From NCBI GenBank assembly GCA_958496175.1, contig OY292278.1, positions 12,462,001 to 12,526,000 on the forward strand: a stretch of DNA of 64,000 bases, written 5' to 3'. The notes beneath the pieces are model-generated. The model was not told the origin of the DNA. It was given only the letters and a program-made list of their open reading frames with translations, and did not search any database. The stretch is from Sisyra terminalis (Eukaryota > Arthropoda > Insecta > Neuroptera > Sisyridae). A program made the position numbers and the translations under genes. Positions 37,190 through 47,555 of this stretch are shown here, piece by piece; within the stretch, counting starts at the first letter, position 1, and the number at the start of each line of letters is the position of its first letter.

Positions 37190-37670
37190 ACTTATATCAG
37201 GTGTGCAAACTTTATCCTCTTGTTCCTACCTGGCCTGTGCGTTGTCATGGTTTTTGTACTAGAAACTTTAGTTTGTAAATTTTATGTGTAGTAGTTCCAT
37301 ATGAGTTTTAGAGCTTTCGAGCTTTTGAAGGATGAGAAAATCGTTTGCAAGCTTTCTCCACATACATGTGCATATTATACGTACGTGTATTTTCAAGCAC
37401 CAGGTATCGATCAGGAATAGTGAAAGTGTTTCGTGAGTGTTGCAATTTAGAATGGGGTGCGGGGGTGGATATATGTTTCGATGGGGACTAAAGAGGAAGA
37501 CGTCCTGACATCATATGACGCGACTGACGGTGACGCTGACGATTCTGATGATGATGATGATGAGGGCAATGAGGGGGAGTAGGCAGTGTAAATTATTAGT
37601 TCAGTGTCCTCGACACGCCATCAACAAGGAAAGTTTCCTATGAGAGAGAAGGTGTTTCTGAAATACATTA
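37190..37670. other. Complex, GC-richer island 1
   Basis: This stretch departs sharply from the AT-rich background, with purine-rich GAGG/GGGG runs, a (GAT)6 run at 37546-37563 and few poly-A tracts. It holds the acidic short frame at 37481-37582 and lies just upstream of the ratchet candidate. A conserved regulatory element or an unrecognised exon are both possible. Confidence 0.5.
37481..37582 (+). CDS. Possible acidic 33-aa short ORF
   Basis: ATG at 37481, TAG at 37580. The frame starts MGTKEEDVLTSYDATDGDAD and ends in a run of Asp, then EGNEGE. It stays open upstream to a TAG at about 37448, with CAATTTAG looking like an acceptor. Fifteen of 33 residues are D or E. It may be a chance frame through a GAT repeat, a micropeptide or part of an exon. 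No family is recognised. Confidence 0.2.
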   Translation: MGTKEEDVLTSYDATDGDADDSDDDDDEGNEGE

Positions 37671-37784
37671 TGTCGGTTTCACTTTCACCTAAAATATTGA
37701 TTGTTAAATGACGTTTATGTACTTTCCCAGCCACATTTCAACTGTTTAACTATAAATTAATTGCATTTTCACCCTTAAATAACC

Positions 37785-37862
37785 AAATGTTTTTTCTTTT
37801 TTTGTTACAGGTGAGCTTTTGTCAATTTATTCCTCTCAATCCACCAACGATTTGTAAGTAAC
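37785..37862 (+). other. Candidate recursive-splice (ratchet) site with 43-nt exon
   Basis: A long pyrimidine tract (TTTTTTCTTTTTTTGTTACAG) ends at 37810 and is directly followed by GTGAGC, so one position is both a strong acceptor and a good donor, the definition of a ratchet point. A second donor GTAAGTAA starts at 37854, which would define a 43-nt exon (37811-37853) open in two frames (VSFCQFIPLNPPTI or ELLSIYSSQSTND). Either reading implies that the window lies in an intron transcribed on the plus strand. Neither the gene nor expression can be seen from the sequence. Confidence 0.5.
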
Positions 37863-38831
37863 AATACTTATCATCATTAATAACTTTAAATTCTCCTTGT
37901 CTTTTGCAAATTTGAATCAGCATATGATGAGATTATTTTAAGCTCCCTCGACATTTCTATCTACATCCAAATTTTGAATGGAACAAAGCTATAGGAAACG
38001 GAACTAAAATGATAACTTTTAAATATACATTGGAGCTTATATTATACAGCTGTCAGACTATTTAAATAGTCTCCACCTCAATAACCATCCCCATTCAAAT
38101 TCATCCCTCATATCCTGAATGTGAAACATTTGTTTTATTTATATGACACGTTTCCAGTATTAAAGGATACCTATCTATTTGCTTGTTTGATTAAATGATC
38201 ATTAACATTAAATTCCCACTGAAAATTTTATAGTCAAAAGTTTTTCCTTGGCCTTGATTTGGTTCGGGAAAAGTTTATTTTTATTACTGTAAAATTAAAT
38301 CGGTCATTCACCCAAATCAAGGTGGGGGGGATTTTGTTCTAATTTTGTGATTCATGAATTTCAGTATAGAAATAAAAAAAAGAAAACGAGAGGTGAATGA
38401 ATTAATTTAAAAAGTTTTGGGTAAAGTTCGGATGTTTGTCTTGAGTTGAAAAGGGAATGATGTAATAAATTTTCTTAAAAATGCATTTACCCTATATACA
38501 TATAGTTGGAGCTTTCAAAGTTGAATATGTTACACAATTTGCATGAGCCTATTGTTAGAAATGTCTAAATAGGGTTGAAAACCCGTCACTCGAATAAGAG
38601 CTTAGAGGGCTGTTGGGTGGGTGGTTGGTTTACAGATGAACCACCCCCTTCACCTCGTGTTCTACCACCTATGTATGCAGGCAGGACGCATTATCGATCC
38701 TGCTTTGTATGTGAACCAGGCCTAGTGCGCCGCATCCTGGAATCAACGTCCTCCAGGGTGCATTGTGCCTCGCTGCTGCTCTTGCAGGCAAAAGGGGGTT
38801 AGTGGTGGGCGGCAGTATCTCTTTACCGGTC

Positions 38832-38854
38832 GCTGCTGCTGCTGCTGCTGCTGC
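38832..38854. repeat. (GCT)n trinucleotide repeat
   Basis: Between seven and eight GCT units, followed by GCACG. Confidence 0.95.
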
Positions 38855-38993
38855 ACGTCGATAAAACATCCGCCACCATTGCATTTACCTGATGAATATA
38901 TATGTATAAGTATGGGTGTATGTGTATATGGGGATATGCTTTGGGGGTTGATGAAGAGAGACAGTTTAAAAGAGAAAGTAAGCGCTTGGGGAA

Positions 38994-39050
38994 ATGAAAG
39001 CGAAAGCTACATCGAAAACGAAAGCGAAAGCGAAAGCGAAAGCAAAGCGG
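38994..39050. repeat. (GAAAGC)n hexanucleotide repeat
   Basis: About eight units of GAAAGC or close variants, interrupted once near 39008-39018. On the minus strand it gives alternating FR or FA frames, which explains the repetitive short ORFs there. Confidence 0.93.
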
Positions 39051-39414
39051 GTTAGGGTTGCGTTTTGTATTGCATCCATGTAAAGCACACAATCATTTGG
39101 AGGATTTATATAACGTATATGCCTGGAATATTCGCATTTTACATACAAAAGCAAATTTTGAAACGCACCAAATTTAAAGATTAAAATTTAATAAAAACCG
39201 CACATGCGAGCTTTTCAAATTCATTTAAACAAGGATATTGCATTTCCTTTTTAAAATGGAGGCGTTGGAAAATTTTTCATTGAACTTAACAGAACAAAGA
39301 AAGATCACTTTAAAGTCTAAAGGTATGGAAGGAAAAGCTTGCCAACTTTTGATATTAATGCCAATTGTCACTGCATTAAGTACATTTCTTCTTGGTTCTT
39401 TGCTTTTCCTGTTC

Positions 39415-41225
39415 AGATCTTTAAGTCCTTCAGTTTTTCTTAATATTTTTTTAAATATTTTTCATTTAATCACAATAGAATTTGAATGGTCTTCATTTTA
39501 TTTGCCATTAACAATGGTAATGCATTATTTTACCTCCTACTTGCCTTAATTTAATGAAATTTTGCAGGTATAGTCGAGGCTTCTGGAAAAAGTTCAACGA
39601 CGCGGGAAACTAAATCTGTCACCTGGCAGACAATATCAAAAGATATTTTGATATAGTGCGTTTATTTTAAGAATTGTTTTCGAGATTAGAAGATTGAGGA
39701 CAACTTGTGCAACTACCAAAATGTAATATTTGATAAAAAAATTAACTAAAGTAGCAAAAAAATTAAAAAGTACCAAAATTACCAACAAAACAATCATTCA
39801 AATATGGATTTCGTTGATTTTATAAATGCTTAAGTTGAAAGATATAATACATTTGATCAAATCTGATATGCAAAATGAATTAATCAAATCCTTTCATTAA
39901 AATTGTTTGCACAATCAAAGAAAGATTTTAAATAAATTATATCTTTTCTTAGAGTATTATTAATTTAAAAAGATTTATTTAGAGTATTATTTATTTAAAA
40001 ATTGGTTAATAAATTTAATTTTTTTCGCAACTGCACTAAATATGACAATAGAACTACATTATTTTACCTCCTACTTGCCCCCATTTAAAGAAATTTTCCA
40101 GGTATAGACGAAACTTCTGGAAAAAGTTCAACCATGCAGGAAACTAAATCTGCCACCTGGCAGACAATAACAAATGATATTTTGATATAGTGCGTTTATT
40201 TTACGAACTGTTATCGAGATTAAAAGATTAACTAAAGTAAAAGAAATTTTAGATAGTACCAAAACTACCAACAAAATAGTCATTTAAAAATGGTTTTCGT
40301 TGACTTTATAAATGTTTTAGTTGAAAGATATAATACATTTAATCAAATCTAAAATGGAAAATCAATTAAATTTTTCAACCCTGCAGTTTTGCTTAATATT
40401 TGCTGAATATTTTTCATTTCTGTATATAAAAATTTAAAAGATTTTCATTTTATTTGTCATTGACAATAGTACCACTTAATTTTACCTCCTATTGGCCCCA
40501 ATTTAAAGAAATTTGTCAGGTATATATAACGTGACCATACGTCCCACTTTCGGGCTTTGTGTTCCTCTGTCCCCGAAAAACCTAAAAATGTCCCGCTTTG
40601 AGTAAAAGTGACCTCAGGTATTAAATCAGGTATTCTGTATATCGTATACATATACCTATAGTGTAAAACCCATAGGCTATAAACCTATAATACATTATAA
40701 AAATCATACGTCGTATAGAAAAATCATACGTCGTCCTTTTTTAAATAAAAAATTAATATTTTTTTTCCACAAAAAAGCACTGAGCTTTACGATATTTCTA
40801 GGCTTAACATTTTACGCAAAATTGTAATTTGGTTTTTCAGTATTCGTATTAAAATTTACAGGTGCCCCGCTTTGAAGCAAAAAAATTATGGTCACGCCAC
40901 GCTAGGTATAGACGAAGCTTTAGAAAAAAAAATCAACCACGCGGGAAACTAAACCTGCCATCTGGTCGACAATACTAAAAGATATATTTAAGGAGTGCAT
41001 TTATTTTAAGAACCATTTTCGAGTTTAAATGATTGGTTTTACAGTAACGAAAATGTACAATTTGATTAAAAATTTAACTAAGGTAATAGAAATCTTAAAT
41101 AGGACCTAAACTACCGACAAAACAATTATTTAAATATCAATTTCGATGATTTTATGAATGCTTAGTTTGAATGATATAATACATTTGATCAAATTTAAAT
41201 TAAAAAATGAATTAATCAAATCTGA
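39415..41225. repeat. Three diverged tandem units of about 400-540 bp
   Basis: Units begin near 39415, 39990 and 40378. Shared blocks in order are ATTTTACCTCCTA(C/T)TTG, CAGGTATAG(A/T)CGA, CGGGAAACTAAATCTG, TTTTGATATAGTGCGTTTATT, AACTACC.ACAAAAC and GATATAATACATTTGATCAAA. The third unit is interrupted by the hAT-like MITE at 40526-40903. Non-coding; the 103-codon plus frame at 39238-39549 runs into unit 1 and has no family match I recognise. Confidence 0.88.
40526..40903. mobile_element. hAT-like MITE, 378 bp
   Basis: The insert splits AGGTATA(G), found whole in the sister units. AGGTATA now stands on both sides (40518-40524 and 40904-40910), a 7-8 bp duplication. The ends are inverted: ACGTGACCATACGTCCC on the left, GCGTGACCATAATTTTTT on the right, with GTCCC/GCCCCGCTTTGA subterminal motifs. 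GTGACCATA..TCCC ends with 8-bp duplications are common in hAT-derived elements, by recollection. Confidence 0.78.
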
Positions 41226-41639
41226 GAAAAAATTTTCCCTTTTAATATATATTTTCTCTTATTTTGGAGATTGGCTAGAAAATTTAATTTTTTGAGCAAA
41301 TGCATTAAATATTTTCGTGGAAAAAAAATCGTCAATATCAGTTTGATATTGAACACACGTACAATGCTGGTGATATACATATAAAAAAGCTTTTCTTTGG
41401 TTTCGTTAACGCATATGCTTATCAAGGTTATTCCTTGAAAAGCTGACGTAAATTGTGTCTTTATCCTTGAAACATGATATATATTTATAAAGACTTTTCA
41501 GCCAGATATTGAATATTTTAATTTAATTCTTAATATTGTGTTTAACTTTTTTTGTTGGCAACAACCGAATATAGTCTGAAAATTTGAGCGATAAAAAATA
41601 ATATAGCACCATATCTGCAACATGTGCTGCAGTATTTCG
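41226..41639. other. Non-coding spacer
   Basis: No feature is recognised. Confidence 0.4.
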
Positions 41640-42310
41640 TGAAAATTTTGTTAGATAAACAAAGAGCAGACTCAGCAGCAGCGTGGGAGTGAAATGGAAC
41701 TATGCACGTACATATTCACATATAAAAGACCGTGTGCACCAGATGATCATGCGAAATGAATAGGGGTTGCGAAAGGGATGGAAATGACGACGACGCTGCT
41801 GGAGGTTTGAGGGATGAATGTATTTCGCCTTCATGCATCTGATGTGATGGAAAGAATCGGAAATGAATGGAACGGAGTGAGATAGGGTGCGGGAGACTGA
41901 AAGTGAAAGCACATTTACAACCCCCATGGTTGAGACGCGTCGCCTGCACCGAAAGAGCGTCCTTCCACCACTACTACGACTACAACCATTTTCATGGTGA
42001 AAGTAAGAGGGAGAAAGCGATGCCAACCTTGCCATTTTCCAACCGTGGTTCATTCGTTCATCCAAAACCCCATCCGCCACTTCAACTCGCAACCACCATT
42101 CCACCCTCGCCCCATACGCACTCTCATGTACAATTCTCTATACGCCTTCGTTCTGCAACCTGAAAACCGACTCCTGCTCATCAAGTTCCTATGCCACATA
42201 TAACCAACGAACCAACCATCCATCCCTGTCCCCATATCCACTCATCCCCAATCCAATCCTCCGCTATTCTATCTCTATTCAAAGTGTTGTTTGCAAATGT
42301 GTATAAAGCA
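41640..42310. other. Complex, GC-richer island 3
   Basis: One of the longest high-complexity stretches. It yields the longest open frame of the window (41700-42104, minus, 134 codons), overlapped by frames of 98 and 69 codons on the plus strand (41867-42203) and others. None has a recognisable domain and no splice sites frame them convincingly. It is pyrimidine-rich on the plus strand after 41940 (ACCACC, CCATCC, CATCC). A regulatory or otherwise constrained non-coding element seems more likely than a gene. Confidence 0.5.
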
Positions 42311-43280
42311 CGATATTCTCTTTGTTTCAACTACAACATGATACTGGATTTCTCCAGTTAGTTTGTCTCAATTCCACGAGATATTCGATGTTTTGGTCCT
42401 GTCATTAGGTCAAACCTTTGTCTACTCCATATAATTTAACTAAAAAATAATTATATCTTCATATATTCTCATTAAATAGATAAGCCATAAATCAAACTAT
42501 TAAATTCAATAATAAAGCTTCCAAAGCCTCCAAAGCTTCCAATAAATAAGTTAAAACTGACTTTTACCACTTGAGCAATCTTAACGTAGCTATTTTTCAA
42601 TGAAAAATTAATTTTTCGTTGATTTTTCTGTACAAAATATCAGGTTTTATCTCCCATTGAGACCAAAGTATATTAATTTGGAAATCACAGTTAAACATAC
42701 TAAATTCAAATAGTTTTTACTTAATATTGGTTTCCAACTGAAATTTTCTTCCTCATAAATCAAAAAATGTATTGAGTTTTATTAGAGCCAAATTTTTATT
42801 TAGGATAGTAACTTTGATATTTTTTTAGGGTAAAGTATAAGTAGGAACTGGTAAATTAGCAAAAAATTGTTGATTGAATGTATTGAGGCTCATTTATATG
42901 TTAAAACAAATAAATGTAGATGAAATTCAATGATGATTTCCAAGTTGGATAGAAAAACGGAAAAAATAACCAAGAATTCAATATAAATGTTTCAAATTAT
43001 ATGATAGAAGAACCAGTAATTTTGGATATTTTCATTAAATAGATCAGCCATTAATCAAACTATTAAAATCAATAATAAAGCTTCGAAAGCTTTCAAAGCT
43101 TTCAATAAATAAATTAAAACTGACTTTTACCTTTTAAGCAATCTTAACGTACCTATTTTTCAATGAAAAATCAATTTTGTATACAAAATATCAGATATTA
43201 TCTCCAATTGTGACCGCAGTATATTAATTTGGAAATCACTGTTAAGCCAAATAATTTCAATTAGTTTTAACTAAATTTTG

Positions 43281-43390
43281 GATGTATGAATATGTATTTT
43301 ATATTGTAGTGGGCATAGTTTACACTATGTCCTATAGTCGCTAATGACCTGAGAAGTTGATGCGACTTTAAATAAATAAATAAAAAAAAA
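43281..43390 (+). mobile_element. 5'-truncated LINE 3' end
   Basis: An approximately 110-bp insert relative to the sister unit. It contains ATAGTTTACACTATGTCCTA (itself palindromic), CGCTAATGACC, and ends in TGCGACTTTAAATAAATAAATAAAAAAAAA. An ending in AAATA repeats with a matching (A)ATTTTGG/AAAATTGG flank suits a heavily 5'-truncated non-LTR retrotransposon or SINE. Confidence 0.6.
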
Positions 43391-43449
43391 TTGGTTTCCT
43401 CCTGAAATTTTCTTTCTCCTAATTAAAAAAGTGCAATGATTTATAGATA

Positions 43450-44087
43450 CAGAGCTGTGAAAATTATTAAACTCAAGACAACTCAAAAGAAAAAAAAAAC
43501 ACATTTTTACTTTTAAATGCCATAAATTTAAAAATTACAATAATTTCACTCATCTAATATTTTGTGTGGTACCCTTTATTGTTTATAATTTCTTTTTTTC
43601 ATCCTGGTATGCGCTTTACTATTTTTTCCATTTATATTTTATTATGATGCCAAATCTTAATGAGTTTGGTAATCAGATCCACCCGTATTGTAGTAGTTTA
43701 TTTTTTTTAGTTTTTTCTTCACAATGGCCAAGAAATTTTCTATGGGATTAGCATCAGGACTATTTCCTGGCCAAGAAAGCACATAAATGTTAGAATTTTT
43801 TAAGAAATCCATAACTTTTTTGGCTTTATGGCAAGGATTTCCATCCTGCATAAAGATAAAATTTTCTTCCGGAACCACTCTTTAGTTTGAGGAATTAACC
43901 GCGTTTCCAAGACTTATATTTATTGGTCTTACCTCATAGTACCTTCCACAATGTATATCCAACTGGTACCCTTTGCTGACATGCATCTCCAAACCATAAC
44001 TGATGTTCGGTGTTTTATAATCTGGGCGATACATTGCTGGAAGAAAGTAAAAATCTTCTTGTGAGTCTAATAATTTTCACACTTCTG
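43450..44087 (-). mobile_element. Internally deleted Tc1-like element, TA target duplication
   Basis: The terminal inverted repeats are CAGAGCTGTGAAAATTATTA (43450) and, read inward from 44087, CAGAAGTGTGAAAATTATTA, followed by (A/G)ACTCA. TA stands outside both ends (43448-43449, 44088-44089). At 638 bp it is less than half the usual Tc1-like length; the N-terminal DNA-binding half of the transposase is missing. Confidence 0.9.
43657..44036 (-). pseudogene. Tc1-like transposase, C-terminal fragment
   Basis: On the minus strand the frame from 44036 reads MYRPDYKTPNISYGLEMHVS, passes one TAA after NSSN, then FIFMQDGNPCHKAKKVMDFL and SWPGNSPDANPIENFLAIV. The second catalytic Asp (QDG) and the Glu (PIEN) are 34 residues apart, the DD34E spacing of Tc1 transposases. 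The first Asp region is not clear, the 5' half is gone and the C-terminus ends soon after. It is non-functional. Confidence 0.88.
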
Positions 44088-44365
44088 TATATGAACATAA
44101 ATCTGGAGTACTGGAGCCAAATTTGTATTTAATTTAGTAACTTTGGGATCTTTTTGGCTAAAGTTTAAGTAGTAACTGGTAAATTAGCAAAAAAAAAGTT
44201 AATTGAATGTACTGAGTCTTATGTATATGTTAAAACAATTCAGGTAAAATTCAATGATGATTTCAAAGATGGATAAGAAAAAGGGAAAGAAAGACCAAGA
44301 ATTCAATATCAATGTTTCAAATTATTAGATAGAAGAACCAGTAATCTTGGAAATCTAGTAATGAA

Positions 44366-45230
44366 TCATTCGGTAGTGTTTAGTGTTATATTGGTTATAA
44401 AAAAGAACAATGCACATGAATTAGAACTGCATGATGTAAAAATAGTATAATTTTCAAAGAATAATAAAAATATAATTAGATAATCACGAATTTCCCATGC
44501 AAGGTGTGTATCTCAAGGTGCTAGTTTATAATTTAAAATTCGTGTTTTGAATAAAGAAGTGATTGTCTATTTTATGCAACTGCATTATTGTTATTATAAT
44601 CATAAGTTTATTGCACATTGGTACCAAATTTTAAAAGTTGATTGCACATTTGAGAAAATACATTCTTCTTTTAATGATAAATTTTGTGTATAAAATGTTT
44701 AATTGGATAATATAAATGCATTTACATTAATAAAATTTTATTGATTGACATAACTTCATACGGTTAAAATTGTATAATTCAAAGCTAATGGGTTGCATGC
44801 TTTAATTCTTTTAAGGTGATTAATTAGTTTTATGATGGTTTAGAAATTTTATTGCAATGATACTTAAATCAGAATTGGTGTTGTATGCATTGTATGCATT
44901 TAAATTGAAAGAGAATAAGTTAGGCAATTACTTATGCATTGCATTGATTATGGTTTCGGTTGGTATTCTCTACCGATGTTGCATTCAAATGCTTTAAAAT
45001 ATTAAATAAAAATTATTGATTTTCACTACCCAGGATTTTTTATTTAATTTTTTTCAATAAGAATCATAATTCTTAGATGATTTTCGCTTAATTTTATTAT
45101 AAATACGTAAAATCCTGAATCCAATAGTTTTTGATCAAATTTCCATTGATTTCACCAAAACTTCCAAATCAGATATGCCTACATTTGCAAAAGTATATGA
45201 TGGTTTCTAAGAAAATGTTATGGTCTTTCA
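44366..45230. other. AT-rich non-coding stretch
   Basis: No feature is recognised. Confidence 0.45.
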
Positions 45231-45234
45231 ATAA

Positions 45235-45530
45235 AAATCGAATTAAAGTTATACAGAACAATAATAAAGCCAATTTGGGCATACGGGCTGGAACTTTGGG
45301 GATGTGCTAAGTTATCTAATAATGCTAAATATTAACATCATTCACATATCACAATCGAAAATCATACGATCCATAGCTATGGTACTTTGGTGTATTAGCA
45401 ACCAAATGTTGCACGATAATCTAAATGTGCCTTTTATGAAAGACATAATCAAGAAGTAAATTATAAAACAAAGCACGAAAATAAATTAATTGAGGATCTA
45501 TTAAAACAATTTAATAATTAAATTGTGGGC
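45235..45530 (+). pseudogene. Jockey-like ORF2 C-terminal fragment
   Basis: The plus strand reads LYRTIIKPIWAYGLELWGCA KLSN in one frame, then in the next SKIIRSIAMVLWCISNQMLH and DNLNVPFMKDIIKK. This is the conserved post-RT region of jockey elements (LY..ILKP.W.YG..LWG, QSK.LR.I..APW(Y)VSN..(L)H.DL.(I)P(F)(V)...I.K). The frameshift and stops make it a relic. The RT core is absent. Confidence 0.85.
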
Positions 45531-45575
45531 AATAAGGACGAAGTTTCTTGTGGAATCTTATTTATTTTATCACCA

Positions 45576-45606
45576 ACGTTTCGTCAGTTATTCTTGACTT
45601 CTTCAG
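45576..45606 (-). ncRNA. Hammerhead-like ribozyme motif, single copy
   Basis: Minus strand: CUGAAGA, A, GUCA-AGAAUAAC-UGAC, GAAAC, GUUGGUGAUAAAA. The core is complete except for the shared extra A, and the four-pair stem II differs from all other families here. No inverted partner arm was found, so this may be a truncated element; it directly follows the jockey fragment. Confidence 0.52.
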
Positions 45607-45712
45607 GGCTCTATAATGAAAATACATAACATTTAAAAATAGCCACAACTATTGTCAAAATTATAAATAAATAAATAACAATTCATAAGGCTTAGTAGTC
45701 TATATAAATATT

Positions 45713-45714
<2 letters not shown>

Positions 45715-45784
<70 letters not shown>
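45715..45784. repeat. (TA)n microsatellite, the longest in the window
   Basis: About 34 uninterrupted TA units. Confidence 0.98.
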
Positions 45785-45789
<5 letters not shown>

Positions 45790-47502
45790 CTATCATTGTT
45801 ATAAATAAATATTCGGCAATTATAGTTTAGTTAAATATTTGGTTAAACAAATATCCAAAAACATCATTCAAACTGTTATTTATCTCAACAATATTAACTC
45901 AACTGTTCAATGTTTTATTCAGACAATTTCGTTTGCCAGAGAATCTTAATACAAATAACAAAAACTTTCCTTGATAAAATATTATTTTTCATAATTGATT
46001 TCTCTGTCACCTATTCCCTGGTTCATGAATTGAAAGCTCTTGTGATCAAATTGAAAATTAAGTTTTTGAGCATTTGTGATGCTGTAAAGGTTAACAATGA
46101 AACGTCGAAGACCAATCTTAACTCAATTATTAATTCAAAAACAATTAAATCGATACTGAAATAAAATTTTCTGATCGTCTAAAGACGTAGGTATTAATTG
46201 TTTACCTTGACAAAATTCAATGGCTCGAAAAAGGGAAGTTTAAGTTCAAGGTTGGTACGTTACAATTAGACTGAATAATCAAACAATTAAATATTTGATT
46301 AAAACAAAATGTCTATTTATACAGAAAATTGAACAGTGAGAAAAGGGTGAAAAAATTAAAAGACGACAAATTAAAAGGTGCTGATTTTTTTTTCAAACGT
46401 TGATTAGAGTTGTGGTAGTCTGTAAATTTAAAAAAAAAAATAGTAATTGCTGGTTTTCTTTTGATTTTTTCTAGGAAAATTTTCGAAAAAAAAAACGCTA
46501 TTCAAGCCATTTGAATTTTTGATCGTAAAATTTGCGTATTTTTTACGAATTTATGAGTATTTATAATAAACATGAGAATCGTTGAAACCGTAACAAATTT
46601 CACTCGAATAAACCTTGAACTCTGCTCGTATTTCATAAAACAAAAAAAAATAAATACATTTTACGGAAAAAAGGTTTTTATTACATCTAAATTTAAACAA
46701 TAAAGAAAATATTTTATTTACTTAAAACGACTCTTTTTTTTGCAATGACTTATCAACCTTATGGGTGTGTATATGTGTGCATATAAACTTCATTTTATGT
46801 AATATGATGTATTAAACATATGTATGTCGTTTTATATATACGTAAATTGTATATAGTATATGTGTACTATGGTAAAACGAGTGAAAGGGTGGTTTATTGA
46901 TCCAGATTGAGGAGGGTTGCTTCACTTTCGTTTTGCGCATACATAACGCATAAATATCCATCGCATAAAAGCATTTTACATGTACTTGCGTTTGATATAC
47001 ATTTTTTGAAATGAAATATTGAAAATGAAATTTTCAATAGTCAAATTCCTTGACAAATATTGCAGAAAAACTTAAATTTATAACAATTACATTATAAAAT
47101 GATCCATTTAAGATTCGAATTTAAAAAATCTGGAGTAGAAATATAGTTTTATTTTCACACTGTGGAAAAATAAAAATATAAATAATTTACGCCAAATGGG
47201 TGGAAAATTTTCTCTCAAATCTTTGTAAAATTTAAAGCTTTAACCAATTGTCAAGTGGAGTTAAGGGTTCAGTCATTGTATCAGTGTTAATTAAATTTAG
47301 TTTCAAATTACCGTTAGCAATTTAAAAGTTTTCGTTGTACTACAGCTTTGGTTTACAATACACAAAAACACTAAGTACTTTAACTTGTAGTTAGAAATTA
47401 AACTTATAAACCCGAAATATAATACGTGGTTGTCTTCGTTGTCTTTTCAATTACGCTAAGAAACATACCGAAACATTGTATTTTTGAAATTAAAAATTTA
47501 AC
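45785..47502. other. AT-rich non-coding stretch
   Basis: The 84-codon plus frame at 45910-46164 has no domain I recognise and biased AT-rich codons. Nothing else is seen. Confidence 0.4.
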
Positions 47503-47555
47503 GTAAATTTTAACAGATGATAAAATTCAGTTCTCAGCTTTTATTAAATACTAGT

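Larger units (their letters stand above)
38560..39160. other. Complex, GC-richer island 2
   Basis: High-complexity sequence with overlapping frames on both strands (38575-39154), none with a known domain. It includes a (GCT)n and a (GAAAGC)n repeat. The frames on opposite strands, driven by triplet and hexamer repeats, argue against coding. A conserved intronic regulatory region is a reasonable guess. Confidence 0.5.
42465..44365. repeat. Tandem duplication, about 550-bp unit, second copy twice invaded
   Basis: Unit 1 spans about 42465-43020 and unit 2 about 43033-44365. Shared blocks are CATTAAATAGAT(A/C)AGCCAT, TTAAAACTGACTTTTACC, TATATTAATTTGGAAATCAC, GGAACTGGTAAATTAGCAAA, AAATTCAATGATGATTTC and GATAGAAGAACCAGTAAT. 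Unit 2 holds a LINE 3' end (43281-43390) and a Tc1-like element (43450-44087); both gaps close precisely when compared with unit 1. Confidence 0.9.

Noticed and set aside
39238..39549. 103-codon plus frame with hydrophobic stretches that could be membrane segments
   Set aside because: Its second half runs into a non-coding tandem repeat unit, and the equivalent sequence in the sister units is not open.
41700..42104. 134-codon minus-strand frame, the longest in the window
   Set aside because: It overlaps several frames on the other strand, has no recognisable domain and no convincing splice or start context; it reflects the low stop-codon density of a GC-richer island.
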